The position numbers and the translations under genes were made by a program. A stretch of DNA of 64,000 nucleotides from Bacteroidota bacterium (GTDB lineage: Bacteria > Bacteroidota > Bacteroidia > AKYH767-A > OLB10). The notes under the pieces were generated by a model that did no database searches, was not told the DNA's origin, and worked only from the letters and a program-made list of their open reading frames with translations. Below, one piece after another: positions 61,049 to 64,000 of the stretch (position 1 is its first letter; each line of letters begins with the position of its first letter). The DNA lies in assembly GCA_016699635.1 (NCBI GenBank), contig CP064983.1:2604001-2668000 (forward strand), in the 5' to 3' direction.

Positions 61049-61595
61049 CAAGCTTCTTTTACAAGTACAGGCATTCTCCATTTTGCAAATGCAAATACAC
61101 CAAAAAGTAGTGCATTGAAAAATAAATCACCCATTATAGTGCCTCCAAAAATGGAACTGCGCTAACATAGCAACTCATTAGACCTGCACCGGTAAGCGGA
61201 TACATTAACCCTGTTGCCCATACACCAAAGTTGGTCAGTACAAAGAATATTATTGATCCCATTAAAGATGCTGCAACTACATTCTGTACTTTTAATTTGT
61301 TTCTGAGTACAAAACCTAATGGTGTTATTAGAATAAAACTTAAGTACACCCAAAACCATCCTTCGTAAAATGCACTGCCTGGCTTTATAAGTTGTAATAA
61401 AAGATCGGAAACCAACAATGCTGCTAAAGGAAGACCAAAAGCCATCTTCTTATCTTTAAGAAAAGTACCCCCAAAAAGTGCAATAGCACCAATAGGAGTG
61501 AAATTATAAGGATGTGGTAAAAGGCGTGAAATGGCAACTACCAGAATTGATAATGTTATAAATTTTGTTTTGTTGTCTTTTAAAATGTTATTCAT
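61049..61595 (-). CDS. DUF6580-like membrane transport protein (3' frameshift)
   Basis: About 181 residues with five or so membrane helices. Opening: FITLSILVVAISRLLPHPYNFTP-type S-component layout; then IGAIALFGGTFLKDKK, LPLAALLVSDLLLQL, and VYLSFILITPLGFVL. It resembles substrate-binding S components of ECF transporters; substrate unknown. The open frame stops at 61134; one T added to the T5 run near 61146-61150 extends it by FFGGTIMGDLFFNALLFGVF and ends at 61049. The extension carries the last helix, so the longer form is right. Confidence 0.78.
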
Positions 61596-61711
61596 AATTT
61601 ACTGATATTTTAATGGCAAAGATAGGCTTATGACAGGAAAGATTCAAAAGTTTATTCAATGCTTTTTTAACTAGGATTAATGGTGCTAAACAGGCTTTTA
61701 AGTATTCATAA

Positions 61712-62433
61712 CTAAGTATTCCAGATAACCCAAGAATTTCAGCTTGCTCAATAAGCATGTCATAACCATTACAAACCTTGCACCCTTTGTTTATACCCTC
61801 AGTCATAAATGCTGTAATTTCAGGATTGTAATTTAAGTCAAATAGAAAGTGCTTGTCGGTTAACTTGGTGTAATTTATTGGAGGTTTTTTGCCAAAATCA
61901 GGAAACCTCCCTATTGGTGTACAATTAATTATCAAAATATTTTGACTTAAAAAGTCATCTGATTGACTATAAGAAATTGCACCTTCTTTTTTCTTTCTGG
62001 AAACGAATTGAAATGGAATATTTTTTTGCTTTAGAACAAAAGCAACGGTTTTCGCAGAACCTCCTGTTCCTAATATTAATGTTGGAGGTTTTTGATTCCC
62101 AATAAGTCGCTCAAGACTTATTTTAAAACCAATTATGTCAGTATTGTATCCAATTAGTTTTTTATCCTTTATCAATATTGTATTGATTGAACCAATAGCT
62201 TCTGCTGTTTCTTCCAATCGGTCAAGATAGGGTATTACACCTGTTTTATATGGCGAAGTAACATTTAAGCCAGTTAGCTGATTTGTGCTGATTAATTCCC
62301 TTAAATTGTTGAGGTTACTTAATTCGTAATTATTGTAAACACATTTTAAGTTTAGCTTCTTAAATTTATCAGTAAAAAATTTTTGTGAAAAGGAATGACT
62401 TAGTGGAAAACCAATTAAACCAAAATTCCTCAT
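61712..62433 (-). CDS. aroE: Shikimate dehydrogenase (3' frameshift)
   Basis: Reduces 3-dehydroshikimate to shikimate with NADPH, leading to chorismate, the substrate of MqnA. FGLIGFPLSHSFSQKFF and GLNVTSPYKTGVIPYLD supply shikimate binding and the catalytic Lys; GYNTDIIGF the Asp; LILGTGGSAKTVAFVLK the NADPH loop. The open frame runs on to 61588, but adding one A to the AAA near 61740 gives AENSWVIWNT and a stop at 61712-61714, the normal family end and a length of about 240. The extra 40 residues of the open frame are artefact. Its ATG overlaps the dedA stop. Confidence 0.93.
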
Positions 62434-63071
62434 TTAGAAGAGAATTTCTGCTTGATTATTCCTATTAAAATGGGCACTAATGAAATTCCGATTATAGCAA
62501 TAACAACTAATGAAAAGTTGTTTTCACAATCTCTAATCTGCCGAAAAATAACCTACCAAACGCAAATATTAATCCATAAGATACTCGCTAAAACACTGAA
62601 ACCAATAAAACGATTATAAGTCATACTACCAACACCGGCTACAAATGGAGCAAATGTTCGCACTATTGGAACAAAACGTGCAAATATTACTGCTTTACCA
62701 CCATGCTTTTCATAAAATTCTTGTGTTTTGTTTAAATAATCTTTTTTGAGAAAACGATAGTTCTTTTCAAAAACTTTTGGACCTATATAATTTCCGATAA
62801 AATAGTTGGTGTTGTCTCCACCAAAAGCAGCAAAAAAGAAAATTATCATCAGATAAAAAACGTTTAACGGATTATCAGGTGGGGCAGCTAAAGCTCCTGC
62901 TGCAAACAAAAGTGAATCACCTGGCAAAAGTGGAGTTACAACCAATCCTGTTTCAGCAAATACAATTAGAAATAAGATAAGATATATCCATGTATCATAC
63001 CGTTGTACAAGTTCGAACAAATGTTTATCAATATGTAAAATAAAATCAATTAGAAATTTTAAGTGTTCCAC
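62430..63071 (-). CDS. DedA-family membrane protein (three 3' frameshifts)
   Basis: About 212 residues. VFAETGLVVTPLLPGDSLLF and GALAAP are the DedA/SNARE-associated (VTT) core; FFFAAFGGDNTNYFIGN and KYGGKAV-like KHGGKAVIFARFVPIVRTFAPFVAG carry the conserved Arg. The family includes undecaprenyl phosphate and phospholipid scramblases. The frame stops at 62553 after INICVW. Three added bases within about 62500-62552 restore GYFFGRLEIVKNNFSLVV and a last helix, ending in TGA at 62430-62432, which overlaps the aroE start as ATGA. Substrate unproven. Confidence 0.88.
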
Positions 63072-63080
63072 AGTTTTAAT

Positions 63081-63398
63081 TTATATTACGTTAAGTGTCG
63101 GATCAATTTCTTGTGAATAGGCTTTTATACCACCTTTTAAATTAAAAAGGTTTGTAAACCCATATTGTGTACTAAGTACTTGATAAATTGCTGCACTCCT
63201 TGACCCCGACCTGCAATGTATAACAACAGGCTTGTCTTTTGCAATTTCTTCAGTTCTGTCTATGATTTCTCCCATTGGTATCAACGTTCCGTTTAAATTA
63301 CAAGCATCGTATTCATATTCTTCACGAATATCAATCAACTGAAAGTTTTTACCTTCATCTAGCCATTGCTTTAATTCATGAACTGTTATTTCTTGCAT
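63081..63398 (-). CDS. Single-domain rhodanese-like protein
   Basis: 105 residues, intact. One rhodanese domain: QLIDIREEYEYDACNL, then the active-site loop VVIHCRSGSRSA with Cys62, and GFTNLFNLKGGIKAYSQ. It probably carries a persulfide sulfur for transfer. First gene of the operon with dedA and aroE. The partner is unknown; the CBS gene downstream also concerns sulfur metabolism. Confidence 0.93.
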   Translation of the reverse strand: MQEITVHELKQWLDEGKNFQLIDIREEYEYDACNLNGTLIPMGEIIDRTEEIAKDKPVVIHCRSGSRSAAIYQVLSTQYGFTNLFNLKGGIKAYSQEIDPTLNVI

Positions 63399-63425
63399 GA
63401 TTTTTATCTGAGAAAATTATTGTGC

Positions 63426-63433
63426 CAAAGATA
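63426..63433 (-). promoter_or_regulatory. TAnnTTTG -7 box before the rhodanese operon
   Basis: On the minus strand it reads TATCTTTG followed by G, 27 bases before the start codon at 63396-63398. Confidence 0.5.
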
Positions 63434-63443
63434 CGAATTGACT

Positions 63444-64000
63444 TTACTTAGATATTGTTTTGTTGAACATTCTGTTCAAATTCTGTGTGCAGAATTGTAT
63501 TGCCAGAGCAATTAAAACTACCAAAAGGCATCCGGCTAAATTTAGCCATAAAAATGCCATCACATCAAAATACCAGAATGCAATTACAATAGCTTCAGTA
63601 ATTAAAGCTGCAATAAAAACGGAATTGCCATCAAGGTGTTTTACAAAATTGCAGAAATGAAAATGCCCAATATAGTGCCGTAGAATAATGACCCCAATAT
63701 ATTTACTGCTTCAATCAGATTTCCTGTATTGCCGGCAAAGAACGCACAGAGTATGCAAAAATTCCCCAAAGTAATGTTGCAATTTTAGAATAGTAAAGTT
63801 TCTTACTGTCGCTATGCTCTTTTTTGATGACCTGAAATAGAAATCTACTACCGATGTTGAAGTAAGTGAATTAATACCTGCTGCTAAAGACCCCATTGAT
63901 GCAAGAAAAATAATAGCTATAATCAATCCTATAAACCCTTTAGGAAAATGGTGCATGACAAAATGCAGAAAAACAAAATTGGTATCATTTATATCAGCTC
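63444..64000 (-). CDS. Sodium:solute symporter (SSS), 3' end (partial, three frameshifts)
   Basis: The C-terminal 185 or so residues of a Na+/solute symporter whose 5' part is outside the window. FPKGFIGLIIAIIFLASMGS and AAGINSLTSTSVVDFYF are the conserved core helix and sodium-site region. Three indels follow. Repair restores EHSDSKKLYYSKIATLLWG, GNTGNLIEAVNILGSLFYG, ISAIFVKHLDGNSVFIAALI and the last helices (MAFLWLNLAGCLLVVLIAL), ending NRMFNKTISK at 63444. Substrate unknown. Confidence 0.85.

Noticed and set aside
61588..61711. Extra C-terminal tail of shikimate dehydrogenase
   Set aside because: It arises from reading past a lost A; the normal family ending with a stop is present one frame over.
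1..64000. CRISPR arrays, tRNA, rRNA, insertion sequences
   Set aside because: I looked for spaced direct repeats, T-arm sequences, rRNA stretches and transposase motifs and saw none; short RNAs could still be missed without a covariance search.

Overview
The window is AT-rich (roughly 37% GC by eye) and comes from a member of the phylum Bacteroidota. Four things point there. Three secreted proteins end in type IX secretion (T9SS) sorting domains. Several families are typical of the phylum: BatA N-terminal domain protein, HU-CCDC81/SPOR protein, WbqC beside lepB, DUF2911, DUF4468 and a RAN-type dihydroorotase-like protein. Menaquinone is made by the futalosine route (mqnA plus an aminofutalosine-deaminase-like gene). 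Many genes are preceded by the Bacteroidota -7 promoter box TAnnTTTG. No rRNA, tRNA, CRISPR array, insertion sequence or phage gene was found. I cannot name the genus; a Chitinophagales/Saprospirales-like organism is a guess.

Layout. 1-770: 3' end of a large T9SS-exported adhesin-like protein and its terminator. 810-9476: housekeeping genes (ksgA, a LytTR regulator, dihydroorotase-like, BatA-domain protein, rnhB, HD phosphohydrolase, wbqC-like, lepB). 9727-19190: first polysaccharide locus (glycosyltransferases, NAD epimerase, Wzy/ligase-like protein, asparagine-synthase-like amidotransferase). 19318-35103: an ECF sigma factor, mqnA-holA-amn operon, an atypical response regulator, queA-ispD, a LysM D,D-carboxypeptidase, the deaminase, and the rlmN - polyprenyl synthase - hydrolase - dnaG - FMN reductase operon. 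35104-35769: largely unexplained intergenic stretch. 35770-48574: HU/SPOR protein, then a second polysaccharide locus (deacetylase, glycosyltransferase, FemAB-like acyltransferase, wecB, toroid protein, ABC exporter, Wzc-like tyrosine kinase, gmd-fcl for GDP-L-fucose). 48697-64000: secreted and envelope proteins, including a close relative of Porphyromonas peptidylarginine deiminase, a patatin/beta-barrel protein, and an operon with CBS, aroE, dedA and rhodanese genes. A sodium:solute symporter runs off the right edge.

The dominant oddity is that about 26 of some 58 genes are broken by single-base indels, nearly all in short homopolymers, in essential and accessory genes alike (ksgA, rlmN, aroE, gmd, the ABC exporter, the Wzc-like kinase). 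In almost every case one inserted or removed base restores the family sequence. This looks like uncorrected consensus error, not decay, so I give one spanning feature per restored gene and name the break. Some breaks come in compensating pairs that leave a frame open while changing residues, as in the response regulator at 1719-2471, whose phosphorylation site appears lost only because of such a pair.
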